A stretch of 64,000 nt of DNA from Sphingobacterium deserti (GCF_000757725.1 NZ_JJMU01000065.1:1-64000), one strand, 5' to 3'. Positions 46,069 to 55,639 are shown, counted from the stretch's first letter. The notes: a model not told the origin generated them from the sequence alone. Translations and numbers: made by a program.

Positions 46069-46140
46069 TAACAACAACAGCAAAAGGCTGTACTGAATCC
46101 TGCAACGCAGGTAACCCAAATTTTAAATAGATTACTGAAA

Positions 46141-46236
46141 ATGAAAAGACACATCAACCATCGCATTCGCTGCAAAAAACTTTTTTTGAACCAAAACCTG
46201 TTGACGGTATTTGGGCGAATGTGTAGCAGCATGTAA
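46141..46236 (+). CDS. Candidate 31-residue leader peptide
   Basis: The frame begins MKRHINHRIRCKKLF and ends in GRMCSSM followed by TAA. It lies between the promoter box and the hairpin at 46255-46288, wholly inside the predicted leader RNA. A Cys and two Met codons close to the stop would let ribosome stalling report on sulfur amino acid supply. The basic, short nature and position fit a regulatory peptide and not an enzyme. No homologue is known to me; conservation in related genomes would be the test. Confidence 0.45.
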   Translation: MKRHINHRIRCKKLFLNQNLLTVFGRMCSSM

Positions 46237-46254
46237 TTTCTCTCTCTCTAAATA

Positions 46255-46288
46255 ATTAGTGTGGGGAGGCTTGGCTTCCCCTACTAAT
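46255..46288 (+). promoter_or_regulatory. Large leader hairpin between leader frame and susC
   Basis: ATTAGT at 46255-46260 pairs with ACTAAT at 46283-46288, and GGGGAGGC at 46263-46270 pairs with GCTTCCCC at 46274-46281 (one wobble) around a TTG loop. It starts 19 bases after the leader-peptide stop. There is no U tract after it, so it looks more like an attenuation or stability element than a plain terminator. Confidence 0.55.
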
Positions 46289-46352
46289 GTATACTTATCA
46301 AGTAATCAATTGGCGTTGGCACTTGTAGTTATCACTATTAAACTGTTTTTGT

Positions 46353-49300
46353 ATGAAAAAAACGACACTATCAAAGTATCGTATACTTTGTATATTGTTC
46401 ACCTATATACTATTTGCTCAAGAATCTTGGGGGCAAGTGGAGACCAAACCGATTATCAATGCGACGCTTCAAGGCGTTGTGATAGACGAACAAACAAAAC
46501 AACCAATTGAAGGTGTCACCGTTCAGCTTGATGCTGTTACACACAGCGTGAAGACCGATGAAAAAGGTAAATTTCAATTCGTCACAGGTCAAAAATTACC
46601 TTTCACCTTATTACTTTCGTATGTAGGCTACGAACGTCAGCGCATCGTTATTGACACTTCGCCGGCCGTGATCCAACTAAAGCGCTCGTCGGAAGATCTG
46701 GACGAAGTGGTGGTGGTGGGTTACACCACGGTGGAAAAGAAAAACCTCATCGGATCGATTGAAAAAGTACCGTTAAAAGAAGTGAGCAGCATTCCGACAG
46801 GAAGTTTCGACGCTCAACTGCAGGGAAAAGTTGCCGGCATGCAGGTTTCCACCAATACCGGTGTGCCAGGTGAGGCGCTAAACATCCGGCTACGCGGTGC
46901 GACTTCCATCAATGCCAATAATAATCCATTGTATGTTATTGATGGCGTCTTTGTAAACTCGGAAAGCCTACAGACGATTAATAGCGGTGGCAAAGCAACA
47001 TCGCCTATTGCAGACCTCAATCCATCGGATATCGAATTTGTAGAAGTACTGAAGGATGCGGAAGCGACCGCCCTGTATGGATCCCGTGGTGCGAATGGTG
47101 TAATCTTGATTACGACAAAGCGCGGCAAGAATGGTCAATCCACAAAAATTGATGTCAACCTTTACAGTGGAAGAGCAAAGGCTGCTAAGCTGTGGGATCT
47201 TACAACGGGTGAAGAACATGCCTTGTTAGTGAATGAATATAATCGCAATATTGGCCGTCCCGAACCTTTCGTTTCCGTTGCCGATGGCGGCAGGGGACTG
47301 CCTTCTGAACAGCAAACATATGACCGCCTTTCGGAGGCTTTTCGCACGGCGGGTGTGCACAATGCAGATATTTCTTTGTATGGCGGGAGTGATAATACCG
47401 CATACTACCTCAGTGGAGGATACAACAAGCAGGAATCGATTCTTAGGCCAATCTCTTTCGATCGGTCGAGCTTTCGCTTTAACCTTGATCAAAAAGTTAA
47501 CGATAAAATAAAAGTAGGATCCAGTAATTCGCTGAGTCGTACCGGACGAAATCAAGGGCGGGCAGGGGATGGCCCGCAAGGAGGTATCCTTCAAGCGGCA
47601 TTACATACGCCAACTTACCTTTCACCTTTTAATGAGCAAGGCGTACCAGTAGGACGGGCCGGCTTCGATAATCTAACCTTATTGCTTGATAATTACGATG
47701 TCGGTTCAATTAGCTTGCGCTACATCGGCAATTTGTATGGTGAATATCAACTATCACCATCGTGGCGATTTCGGTCTACATTTAGTTTAGATTATAATCA
47801 ATATGATGAACACGAATATTGGAACAACTTGCTAATTGCCGGAAGTCCCGATGGATTAGCTACTTCAGCAATCGGCCAGGCAACGACCTGGATCAACGAG
47901 CAGACGCTTACCTACCGCAAGAAAATAGCCAGTGTGCATACCGTCGGATTACTTGTTGGAAATACGCTACAAGGTTCAACCTTTTCACTTACCTCGGCTA
48001 CTGGCCGGGGGTTTGCAACCAACGATTTCACACTGATAAGTGCAGCTGCAAATACCACAAGTACACAGGACTGGGACAAGTATAAGCTTGCATCGTTCTT
48101 TGGGCGCGCTGACTATGCCTTCGACGATCGTTACTTAATTGATTTCTCGCTACGCGCTGATGGTTCCTCAAAATTCAACAAAGGTTACCAGTGGGGCTAT
48201 TTTCCCGCGGTCGGCCTTGCCTGGCGATTAAAAAGAGAGGGTTTCTTACAAGACGTAAGCTTTATCAACGATCTTAAAATACGGAGTAGCTATGGAATTA
48301 CAGGCAACCAAAACGGCATTAATTCATTCGCATCCCGACTGTTGTGGTCTGGTGTTAATACATCCTACCAAGGATCTCCAGGCATCATACCTGAGCAGCT
48401 GGCCAATCAGCAATTGAGCTGGGAAAAGACATCGCAATTCAATATCGGGTTAGACGCTGCTCTTTTAAAAAATAGACTATCATTTGCTTTAAATTATTAC
48501 TATAAATACACCAAAGACGGCCTGTTGACGGAAGTTTTGCCAGGTACTACGGGCTTCGACGAGTACCTGAATAATTCAGCGGAAATAAGCAATAAAGGAT
48601 TTGAACTCACACTAAATTCCGTGAACATTCAAAAAGATGATTTCTCATGGAGCACATCACTGAATGTGGCACGCAATGTAAACAATATTGAAAAATTGGC
48701 GAAGCCAATGAATTTCGGCAGTAGGGATCTTATTCTATTCCAAGAAGGTAGCCCTATGTATTCTTTCTGGGTATACAACCAACTTTATGTAGATCCAGCC
48801 ACCGGGGACGCGGTTTATGAAGACGTCAATGGCGACGGAAAAATCACGACGGATGATCGGCAAATTTTGGGAAGTATATGGCCAGACTATTTCGGGGGGA
48901 TATCTAACAATTTCACCTATAAAAATTTTGACTTACAAACATTTTTAACTTTTTCCGTAGGCAATGAGGTGTACAACCATAACCGATTTTTTGGCGAAGC
49001 AGGGGGCGCACGAGATGCCGCGCGCATCATCTTTGCATCAAACTTAGATCGTTGGCAGCAGCCTGGCGATATTACTGATGTGCCACGTTCTGATGGCGTC
49101 AACAACAATAACTACAAAGATGGCGGCGGCAGGTGGCTGGAGGATGGATCTTACCTGCGGTTTAGAACGCTAAGTCTCGGTTATAACGTTGGGAGCAAAG
49201 TGCTAGATCGTCTATCCATCTCGAGACTACGGATATACGCACAGGCTACAAACTTGTTTACCTGGACGAAATACACCGGTCTGGACCCAGAGTCTGCAGC

Positions 49301-49388
49301 GAACGGATCACCTAACCAACAAGGGATAGATTTAGGTACGCCACCGCAGCCCAGAAGTTTTCAATTAGGTATCAACTTAACGCTTTAA
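46353..49388 (+). CDS. SusC/RagA-type TonB-dependent transporter (sulfur cluster)
   Basis: This 1011-residue protein has a signal peptide (KYRILCILFTYILFAQESWG), a carboxypeptidase-D-like domain at about 38-115 (LQGVVIDEQTKQPIEGVTVQ), the DEVVVVGYTTVEKKNLIGSI linker, the plug (LRGATSINANNNPLYVIDGV) and a barrel ending in SFQLGINLTL. It imports the substrate of this cluster through the outer membrane. Its SusD partner follows after three bases. The neighbours suggest a sulfur-containing substrate such as an organosulfonate, sulfate ester or thio-compound; the ligand cannot be read from sequence. Confidence 0.97.
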   Translation: MKKTTLSKYRILCILFTYILFAQESWGQVETKPIINATLQGVVIDEQTKQPIEGVTVQLDAVTHSVKTDEKGKFQFVTGQKLPFTLLLSYVGYERQRIVIDTSPAVIQLKRSSEDLDEVVVVGYTTVEKKNLIGSIEKVPLKEVSSIPTGSFDAQLQGKVAGMQVSTNTGVPGEALNIRLRGATSINANNNPLYVIDGVFVNSESLQTINSGGKATSPIADLNPSDIEFVEVLKDAEATALYGSRGANGVILITTKRGKNGQSTKIDVNLYSGRAKAAKLWDLTTGEEHALLVNEYNRNIGRPEPFVSVADGGRGLPSEQQTYDRLSEAFRTAGVHNADISLYGGSDNTAYYLSGGYNKQESILRPISFDRSSFRFNLDQKVNDKIKVGSSNSLSRTGRNQGRAGDGPQGGILQAALHTPTYLSPFNEQGVPVGRAGFDNLTLLLDNYDVGSISLRYIGNLYGEYQLSPSWRFRSTFSLDYNQYDEHEYWNNLLIAGSPDGLATSAIGQATTWINEQTLTYRKKIASVHTVGLLVGNTLQGSTFSLTSATGRGFATNDFTLISAAANTTSTQDWDKYKLASFFGRADYAFDDRYLIDFSLRADGSSKFNKGYQWGYFPAVGLAWRLKREGFLQDVSFINDLKIRSSYGITGNQNGINSFASRLLWSGVNTSYQGSPGIIPEQLANQQLSWEKTSQFNIGLDAALLKNRLSFALNYYYKYTKDGLLTEVLPGTTGFDEYLNNSAEISNKGFELTLNSVNIQKDDFSWSTSLNVARNVNNIEKLAKPMNFGSRDLILFQEGSPMYSFWVYNQLYVDPATGDAVYEDVNGDGKITTDDRQILGSIWPDYFGGISNNFTYKNFDLQTFLTFSVGNEVYNHNRFFGEAGGARDAARIIFASNLDRWQQPGDITDVPRSDGVNNNNYKDGGGRWLEDGSYLRFRTLSLGYNVGSKVLDRLSISRLRIYAQATNLFTWTKYTGLDPESAANGSPNQQGIDLGTPPQPRSFQLGINLTL

Positions 49389-49391
49389 AAA

Positions 49392-50729
49392 ATGATAAGA
49401 AATTATATGTTATATATAGCCGTTCTTGTAGCAAGCAGTAGCTGCTCCTCCTTTCTTGAGGTGGATCCGAAAGCTTCTATATCTGGCGAAAACGTAATCC
49501 ATGATCAGGCATCAGCCAACGCAGCACTGAACGGTGCCTATGTCGCACTACGCGATTATTATAGCGTGAACTTCCAGTCTATAGCGTATCTCTCAGGCGA
49601 TAACGTGGAGTGGACGGGATCGCAATCTCAAATTCAAGAATTTATAAATCACCGCGTCAATGCGGAGAATTCCACTATCGCAGCAACATGGAATGGCCTA
49701 TATGAAAGTGTAAATAGGGCGAATAATATCATCAAAGCTCTACGTGATAACGAAGCACTTGATATTACCGCTGATGAGAGAGCCCTTATTTTGGGACAGG
49801 CCTATGCGATCCGTGCACTCAGCTATTTCGACTTGGTTCGCATTTGGGGCGGCGTGCCCCTTATCACTGAACCAACAACAAATGTGGGCGAGAACGCAGG
49901 CGTGGTCCGTAGCAATAGCGATCAAACCTATGCACAGATTTTGGCAGACCTGTCTGCCGCTGAAGAATTGCTGCCGCAAGCTACCAATCGGTTTATCTTT
50001 ACCAAGAAGACCGTGTGGGCACTAAAAGCCCGCTTTTATTTGTATCAGGAAGATTGGACACAGGCCATTGCCTATGCTAATAGATTGCTGACGGATACGG
50101 AATATGAACTCCTAAACCCGTACTACAGCTTTTTTAAAAGTAATGTAACGGGCACCAGAGAATCTGTCTTCGAATTGTATTATAACGCTAACGAATTAAA
50201 TCCTCATCGCGGGCAGTGGCAACCGCAAACCAATGGTGGCACACGCCAATGGGCGCCTAATGCGGCTTTGGTTTCATTGTTAACTACGGCGGCGACAGGC
50301 GGAGCCAGAAGCGAGCTAATAGCCCGAGATAACCAGAACCGATGGTATGGAAATCTCTATTACCGCAGCCCTGCTAGCGATCCAACCTATGTGATTCGCA
50401 TCGCAGAGCTATACTTGATCCGCGCGGAAGCCAGCGCGCATGCTAACGACTACCAGCAGGCCATTGCCGATCTTAACAGCGTAAGGGCAAGAGCACTTCT
50501 AACAGCCAAGCCCGCTTCGCAGAATCAGACCGAGATTCTACGCGCTATAGAGGACGAACGCCGTTTGGAGTTTGCATTTGAAGCACATCGCTGGTTTGAC
50601 TTGGTTCGCACCGGCAGGGCACAAGAGGTGTTAGGTATTACCGAATCATTTCGACTGCTTTTGCCAATCCCTTACAGCCAGATATTAGCAGATCCTGTGC
50701 TCGAACAAAATCCCGGTTATTCCTTTTAA
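49392..50729 (+). CDS. SusD/RagB-type surface lipoprotein (sulfur cluster)
   Basis: This 445-residue lipoprotein has its lipobox ending at Cys18 (ASSSC), then SSFLEVDPKASISGENV, TPR-like helices (LILGQAYAIRALSYFDLVRI) and the C-terminal AIEDERRLEFAFEAHRWFDLVRTG of the family. It is shorter than most SusD proteins (500-600 residues), consistent with a small ligand. It lies on the surface over the SusC channel. The next gene begins 12 bases after its stop. Confidence 0.96.
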   Translation: MIRNYMLYIAVLVASSSCSSFLEVDPKASISGENVIHDQASANAALNGAYVALRDYYSVNFQSIAYLSGDNVEWTGSQSQIQEFINHRVNAENSTIAATWNGLYESVNRANNIIKALRDNEALDITADERALILGQAYAIRALSYFDLVRIWGGVPLITEPTTNVGENAGVVRSNSDQTYAQILADLSAAEELLPQATNRFIFTKKTVWALKARFYLYQEDWTQAIAYANRLLTDTEYELLNPYYSFFKSNVTGTRESVFELYYNANELNPHRGQWQPQTNGGTRQWAPNAALVSLLTTAATGGARSELIARDNQNRWYGNLYYRSPASDPTYVIRIAELYLIRAEASAHANDYQQAIADLNSVRARALLTAKPASQNQTEILRAIEDERRLEFAFEAHRWFDLVRTGRAQEVLGITESFRLLLPIPYSQILADPVLEQNPGYSF

Positions 50730-50741
50730 TCTTGATAAATC

Positions 50742-52085
50742 ATGACGAATCGAACACCTCAAATCCCGATAAACGCGCCTTGGCAACGATATATTCTTCG
50801 TGTAGCCATTATATTTATTTTGCTTCTTAGCTTACCACTACAGGCCGATTTTTATCGTACGCTTGTCGGACTGGAATGGAAGTATCTGGTGACAGACCTA
50901 TTTAATTTACTTGTTTTCCTACCCCATTTTTTTGGAGAGGTCTCACAGGTCTACGATTGGCTTATCGGCTTGGGGCTGGCTTTAATCGGCGCGTTTTACT
51001 GGTTTAAGAAAGAGACACCTGATACAGATCGCGAGGCGCTATATTTTTACATTTTGCGAATTTTTGTGCGTTTTCGCCTTGCTTCGATTTTGTTTGTTGC
51101 AGGCTTTACTAAGTTTTTTGCCATTTTCGCACCAGAGCTATCGTTAAGTCACCTCAACACGGGCTATGGTTATTTTGAAGATTGGAAACACCTTTATCTA
51201 AGTCTGTCTGCTGCGCCGGCCTATCTGGTCTTTTTGGGAACGGTCGAGTTGATCGCTGCCATATTCCTCGTATTCCGTCGTACGTCATTTCTGGCAGTTG
51301 TCATTATCATACCTTTCTATGGCAATGTGTTTTTGGCCGATATTGCTTACGGCGGAGCGTATTATCTCGCTTCGGCCTACATTGTTTTATTGACGCTGCC
51401 CATTTTCTTCTATGATATTGGGCGTCTATCTAAGCTCGTTATTGATCTTCAAACTACCATTCCGGAACGTTGGAAATTTAATTGGAACCAAGTGCGTTGG
51501 GGGCAATACAAATGGATTCCAAAAGTATTATTTGTCATTTTGTTTGGCGTCCTCGTTGGTTTCCGCTCGTTTGACATTAGTCGATCAGCAAGCCTGTACT
51601 ACCCAGCGGAAAATGGCCTACCTGATGTCGCAGGTAAATATCTCGTTGACAGCTATGTGTTGAATGGGGATAGTATAGATTTTTCACCAACACATAAATC
51701 GAGATGGAAAGATGTCGTTTTTGAAGAATGGAATACGTTAAGTGTACGCGTAAATGATACAATAAGAACGACAGTTTCTACAGGCTTTTTAAAACGGGAA
51801 GACAGCAGCCGCGATTACGAGTATGCGCAGGTGGGCGACCGTTTGTACTACCGTTATGACGCCTCTGATGATCAGAAACGTATTGTCTTAAAAAATCCAA
51901 ACCCGCACTATCCCGATGATCAATACACATTTGATATCATACGCCCCGATAGCACACACCTTGAGTTACGCGGTAAAAGCCAGCAGGGAGATTCACTTGT
52001 TGTGGCACTTCATAAAATAGATAAGCGCTACCTCCTCCAAGAGGTCAAAAAAGAGGGGCGCCGGAAATTAGGTTTCAAATTATAA
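50742..52085 (+). CDS. DoxX/MauE-like membrane protein with C-terminal soluble domain, paralogue 1
   Basis: This 447-residue protein has membrane helices at about residues 15-240. The central four resemble the DoxX/DoxD/MauE fold: VRFRLASILFVAGFTKFF near residue 106-123, LVFLGTVELIAAIFLVFRRT near 162-181. A soluble C-terminal part of about 170 residues follows, with a WKDVVFEEWNTLSVRV motif that recurs in the next gene. DoxD is a subunit of thiosulfate:quinone oxidoreductase, and MauE-type proteins handle disulfides, so a role in moving electrons or thiols is possible. Exact function unknown. Confidence 0.8.
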   Translation: MTNRTPQIPINAPWQRYILRVAIIFILLLSLPLQADFYRTLVGLEWKYLVTDLFNLLVFLPHFFGEVSQVYDWLIGLGLALIGAFYWFKKETPDTDREALYFYILRIFVRFRLASILFVAGFTKFFAIFAPELSLSHLNTGYGYFEDWKHLYLSLSAAPAYLVFLGTVELIAAIFLVFRRTSFLAVVIIIPFYGNVFLADIAYGGAYYLASAYIVLLTLPIFFYDIGRLSKLVIDLQTTIPERWKFNWNQVRWGQYKWIPKVLFVILFGVLVGFRSFDISRSASLYYPAENGLPDVAGKYLVDSYVLNGDSIDFSPTHKSRWKDVVFEEWNTLSVRVNDTIRTTVSTGFLKREDSSRDYEYAQVGDRLYYRYDASDDQKRIVLKNPNPHYPDDQYTFDIIRPDSTHLELRGKSQQGDSLVVALHKIDKRYLLQEVKKEGRRKLGFKL

Positions 52086-52113
52086 TTTATTCACATACTG
52101 ATTTGCACTTGCT

Positions 52114-53763
52114 ATGTTCGTAATTGAAAAAATAACAGATAAAGATGTCCCAAAGGAGATAGACCGTCCTTTAAACAAAAGCTGGCCATTTTGGCAATTG
52201 TTGGCCTTCCGGATAAGTTTAGTTTTCTTTATTATACTATCCATCCCGAATAACCCTTTATGGTATCAGCATGTATTGTCTATAGATTGGCTGAACCTAG
52301 ACTATCGGGATCTTTATGATATTTGCCGTTTTGGATCAGGCGTCAATTGGTTTGGCCGAACCACTTTTGGTTCCCGCTTGGAAGGATACAGTATTTGGGT
52401 AAATACCTTATTCTTTTCGGCGGCGGCGGGTTTGCTATGGAGCTTTTTTGCAAAGGTTTTAAAAAAAGAGCGCAAAGAATACACCAAGCTTTATTATTGG
52501 TTAAACGTCATTGTACGCTATCGTACTGCACTCGGCATTATTGGGTTTGGTTTCACCAAATTATTCCCCGTGCAAATGCCTTATCCGTCTCTCGGTATTC
52601 TGGATACGGATTATGGAGATTTAACAACGCAGAAGATATTCTGGCTATCCTTCGGTATCGTGCCCTGGTATCAGGTCTTTGCAGGGATTGTCGAGGTTGG
52701 AGCCGGTACCTTACTCTTTTTTAGAAAGACAGTAGCTATCGGATCGACTTTATTAGTGGGCGCATTAGGGGCCATAGTTGTCGTCAACTTTGCTTACGAC
52801 GGGGGCGTCCACGTGTACAGCTCGTATTTTGTTCTACTAAGTTTGTTTCTGTTAGTACCCTACTTTAAGCCCTTTTATGACGTTTTTATCCGTGAGATTC
52901 CGGCGAAGGTTAATCTTTCTTTTCCAAAATTTAACACCGCAGGGCAGCTTGTACGTTTTGGGTTAAAAGGATTAGCCATTTTTCTTTTCCTTGGCGTCTT
53001 TTTTTACTTACAATACGTTGATTTTCTCTACGATCCGTATAAGCAGCCGTCCAGTAGCGGAGTGGCCGATCTTCGTGGAAACTACAACGTATCAGAGTTT
53101 AAGATTAATGGTATTGCACATCCATTTGATCCTTATGATAGCATCAGGTGGCAGTCTGCAACATTTGAAAAATGGTCTACCTTAACTTTTAAAGTCAATC
53201 GACCATTGAAATTAGATTTGTCAAACGGCGGCGGAGATCCGAAACGTGATGTCAACCGAACATTTGAGATTTCAGGAGTTGCGGGTGGGCAACGTGCATT
53301 TCATTACTATGTCGATCCTAAAACCCAAACGCTATACTTGGAAGATAAATATAAATTGATTCCCGATCAGCGTAACGTGACCGCGGGCGAAGGTGGCGAC
53401 GGCGGGGTAAAAAATTATTTGGATCGTCTTAAGAAAGATACAGCCGGGGAGAAACCATCAATTTCCCTAGCCGAATGGATACCGACAGATGTCAAAGCGC
53501 GTTTGGGCGATGAAGCGGGATACGTGCATCCACGCGCAAGAACTGCTCGTCGCTTACGCGAATTTGCCAAGGCTGATCAAATGGCGGAGAAGGAAATCAG
53601 GCAACGTTTTATCCTATCGTACAAGATAGAGGATGATGAAAATAGAGTTGTGTTAACGGGTATCGATGAAAATCGGGATTCACTATATGTTGTATTGCAT
53701 AAAGTCAGGAAAGACTATAAAATTTCCCCGGGAAAGCTGGATGCAGGTCAGTACAATAAGTAG
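52114..53763 (+). CDS. DoxX/MauE-like membrane protein, paralogue 2
   Basis: This 549-residue protein is a longer paralogue of the one before it. The DoxX-like core has VRYRTALGIIGFGFTKLFPV near residue 132-151 and FAGIVEVGAGTLLFFRKT near 189-206. The C-terminal domain begins with WQSATFEKWSTLTFKV, as in the upstream protein, and carries an extra charged insert (about residues 400-500). Both end in a similar strand pair (DSLVVALHKIDKRY versus DSLYVVLHKVRKDY). The pair may form a hetero-oligomer. The last 23 bases overlap the SoxD-like gene. Confidence 0.8.
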   Translation: MFVIEKITDKDVPKEIDRPLNKSWPFWQLLAFRISLVFFIILSIPNNPLWYQHVLSIDWLNLDYRDLYDICRFGSGVNWFGRTTFGSRLEGYSIWVNTLFFSAAAGLLWSFFAKVLKKERKEYTKLYYWLNVIVRYRTALGIIGFGFTKLFPVQMPYPSLGILDTDYGDLTTQKIFWLSFGIVPWYQVFAGIVEVGAGTLLFFRKTVAIGSTLLVGALGAIVVVNFAYDGGVHVYSSYFVLLSLFLLVPYFKPFYDVFIREIPAKVNLSFPKFNTAGQLVRFGLKGLAIFLFLGVFFYLQYVDFLYDPYKQPSSSGVADLRGNYNVSEFKINGIAHPFDPYDSIRWQSATFEKWSTLTFKVNRPLKLDLSNGGGDPKRDVNRTFEISGVAGGQRAFHYYVDPKTQTLYLEDKYKLIPDQRNVTAGEGGDGGVKNYLDRLKKDTAGEKPSISLAEWIPTDVKARLGDEAGYVHPRARTARRLREFAKADQMAEKEIRQRFILSYKIEDDENRVVLTGIDENRDSLYVVLHKVRKDYKISPGKLDAGQYNK

Positions 53764-54370
53764 CCTATGTTTGTTTGGTCAGCTGCTGCTAGTGAGTTGC
53801 TGTTTCACGCGCTGCGCATTTGAAAAAGACGAACAAAGGGCGATGGATAGCGTAGACGTCTATCATTCCAGTTGGGACGATGGTTTAGAAAACTATCGTA
53901 AGACATGGCCGTCTCGATTCAGATTAGGGAAGTTGGCAGATCAGCAATTCATAGCCAAATGGGATATCGATGTGCGTCCGGATGGCAAAGGATTGCCTAA
54001 AGAAGGTTCTGGCACAGTCAAAGCAGGAAGCAAGCTCTATCATCAAAAGTGTGCTTCCTGCCATGGAATAAACGGCTACGAAGGCCCTTATGATAAGCTG
54101 GTTACTGACAGCACAGGCAAAAACACGATCGGTAATTATTGGCCATATGCCACCACGATCTTCGATTATGTTCGGCGGGCAATGCCATTTAATGCACCGG
54201 GTTCGCTTAGCGATCAGGAGGTGTATGATATAACGGCCTATCTGTTATACCTAAACAAGATTATTGAAGCAAACGAAGTTATCAACGCGAAAACACTTCC
54301 GAAAATTGAAATGCCTGCGCGTAAACGCTATGTAATTGATGATCGGAAAGGTGGCCCTGAAATTAAATAA
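53741..54370 (+). CDS. SoxD-like cytochrome c lipoprotein
   Basis: I choose the ATG at 53741 (after GGGAAAGC), giving 209 residues with a lipobox LVSC ending at Cys20; an in-frame ATG at 53666 would give no export signal at its N-terminus. The mature part follows the SoxD pattern: WDIDVRPDGKGLPKEGSGTV, haem motif CASCH at 104-108, IGNYWPYATTIFDYVRRAMPF (with the likely axial Met), LSDQEVYDITAYLLYLN and KIEMPARKRY. SoxD is the cytochrome partner of SoxC in sulfane/sulfite dehydrogenase. The lipid anchor differs from the soluble SoxD of Paracoccus. Confidence 0.88.
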   Translation: MQVSTISSLCLFGQLLLVSCCFTRCAFEKDEQRAMDSVDVYHSSWDDGLENYRKTWPSRFRLGKLADQQFIAKWDIDVRPDGKGLPKEGSGTVKAGSKLYHQKCASCHGINGYEGPYDKLVTDSTGKNTIGNYWPYATTIFDYVRRAMPFNAPGSLSDQEVYDITAYLLYLNKIIEANEVINAKTLPKIEMPARKRYVIDDRKGGPEIK

Positions 54371-54376
54371 TTACGA

Positions 54377-55630
54377 ATGAAAAATAGCGTACGAACAAGC
54401 TGGTGGCGTGAGCGAGCATTATGGATTGTAGTTTTGATAGTACTGGCAGCAAGTATTGGTTTTGCCAGTTATTTTTATATTCAAACTAAAAATCAAATAA
54501 TCGAGCCCGATGTGCCCTCGCAGATCTTTGTGGATCCGAGTAAAGTACAAGGAAGATCAACGGCTGAAGTGGGATATCGATCGGCTTTTGAAAAGCCCAA
54601 GAAGCTGATTTCAACAACATCTGCAAGAACGCCGCTCCAAGATCTATACGGAACCATCACGCCAGCAGATCTACATTTCGAACGACATCATGCCGGGATA
54701 CCGGAAATCGATCCCGAAAAGCATGAGCTCCTTATACATGGATTACTCGAAAAACCTATACGGTTGACCTTGGCAGATCTAAAGCGTTACCCTTCTGTAT
54801 CCCGAATTTGCTTTATTGAATGTTCTGGAAATTTCCGTTATGGCAAACGAGAGATGACGCCTCAGGAAGTCTGCGGCTTAACAAGTCAAAGTGAATGGAC
54901 GGGGGTGTTGCTTTCAACGATATTACGGGATTTGGGTGTAAAATCGTCTGCGAAATGGTTTTTGGCGGAGGGCGCAGATGGCGCGCTTATGGCGCGCAGT
55001 GTTCCGCTGCAGGAAGCACTTCCGGAAGCGATCATTGCTTACGGGCAAAACGGAGAGGCGATTCGCCCCCAACAAGGCTACCCGATGCGATTGGTAATTC
55101 CCGGATTTGAAGGAAATACACAGATTAAATGGCTACGACGGATTGAGTTAACCGATAAACCCGTCATGACGCGAGAAGAAACATCAAAATATACCGAAAA
55201 AATTAAAGATGGTAAGATTAGAATGTTTAGTTTAGTGATGGATGCGCGATCGATAATTACGTATCCGGCTTATCCGAAGAAAATCGAAAAGGGTTGGCAA
55301 GAAATTCGGGGTATTGCCTGGAGCGGGCGTGGAAAAGTGAAGCAGGTGCTGGTAAGTACCGACAACGGCGAACATTGGCATGAAGCACATATACAGGGGC
55401 CCGTTTTAGAGAAAGCACATACTGCCTTCCGGCTGATGTGGAATTGGGATGGTAAGCCTACCCGGATATTAAGTAAGGTGATCGATGAAACTGGATACGT
55501 GCAACCTACATACAACGAGCTTGTAAAAGCGCGAGAGACTAAAGGGGGGTACCACTTTAATCCGGTAGTAGGCTGGGACATCGAAAGAAATGGCGCAGCG
55601 TACTTGGCGAAGATAGAAGAGATAAATTGA
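54377..55630 (+). CDS. SoxC-like molybdenum sulfite/sulfane dehydrogenase
   Basis: This 417-residue protein is a sulfite-oxidase-family enzyme most like SoxC: ITPADLHFERHHAGIPEIDP near 93-112, ICFIECSGNFRYG with the Mo-ligand Cys149, LAEGADGALMARSVPL, YGQNGEAIRPQQGYPMRLVI, SKYTEKIKDGKIRMFSLVMD and IAWSGRGKVKQVLVSTDNGE. It oxidises sulfite or bound sulfane to sulfate and passes electrons to the SoxD-like cytochrome encoded six bases upstream. The N-terminus has one membrane helix (WIVVLIVLAASIGFASYFYI) and no twin-arginine motif, unusual for a molybdenum enzyme. SoxXA, SoxYZ and SoxB are not in the window. Confidence 0.9.
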   Translation: MKNSVRTSWWRERALWIVVLIVLAASIGFASYFYIQTKNQIIEPDVPSQIFVDPSKVQGRSTAEVGYRSAFEKPKKLISTTSARTPLQDLYGTITPADLHFERHHAGIPEIDPEKHELLIHGLLEKPIRLTLADLKRYPSVSRICFIECSGNFRYGKREMTPQEVCGLTSQSEWTGVLLSTILRDLGVKSSAKWFLAEGADGALMARSVPLQEALPEAIIAYGQNGEAIRPQQGYPMRLVIPGFEGNTQIKWLRRIELTDKPVMTREETSKYTEKIKDGKIRMFSLVMDARSIITYPAYPKKIEKGWQEIRGIAWSGRGKVKQVLVSTDNGEHWHEAHIQGPVLEKAHTAFRLMWNWDGKPTRILSKVIDETGYVQPTYNELVKARETKGGYHFNPVVGWDIERNGAAYLAKIEEIN

Positions 55631-55639
55631 TGTAATTGA

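Larger units (their letters stand above)
45919..46140. other. Upstream control region of the sulfur cluster
   Basis: A 222-bp stretch without a gene. It holds the operator-like site at 46033-46051, the -7 box at 46061-46068 and a small CCTGC-AAC-GCAGG hairpin at 46099-46111 in the predicted leader RNA. Confidence 0.5.

Noticed and set aside
53666..53740. Upstream start for the SoxD-like gene
   Set aside because: It would bury the lipoprotein signal 25 residues inside and overlap the previous gene by 98 bases.
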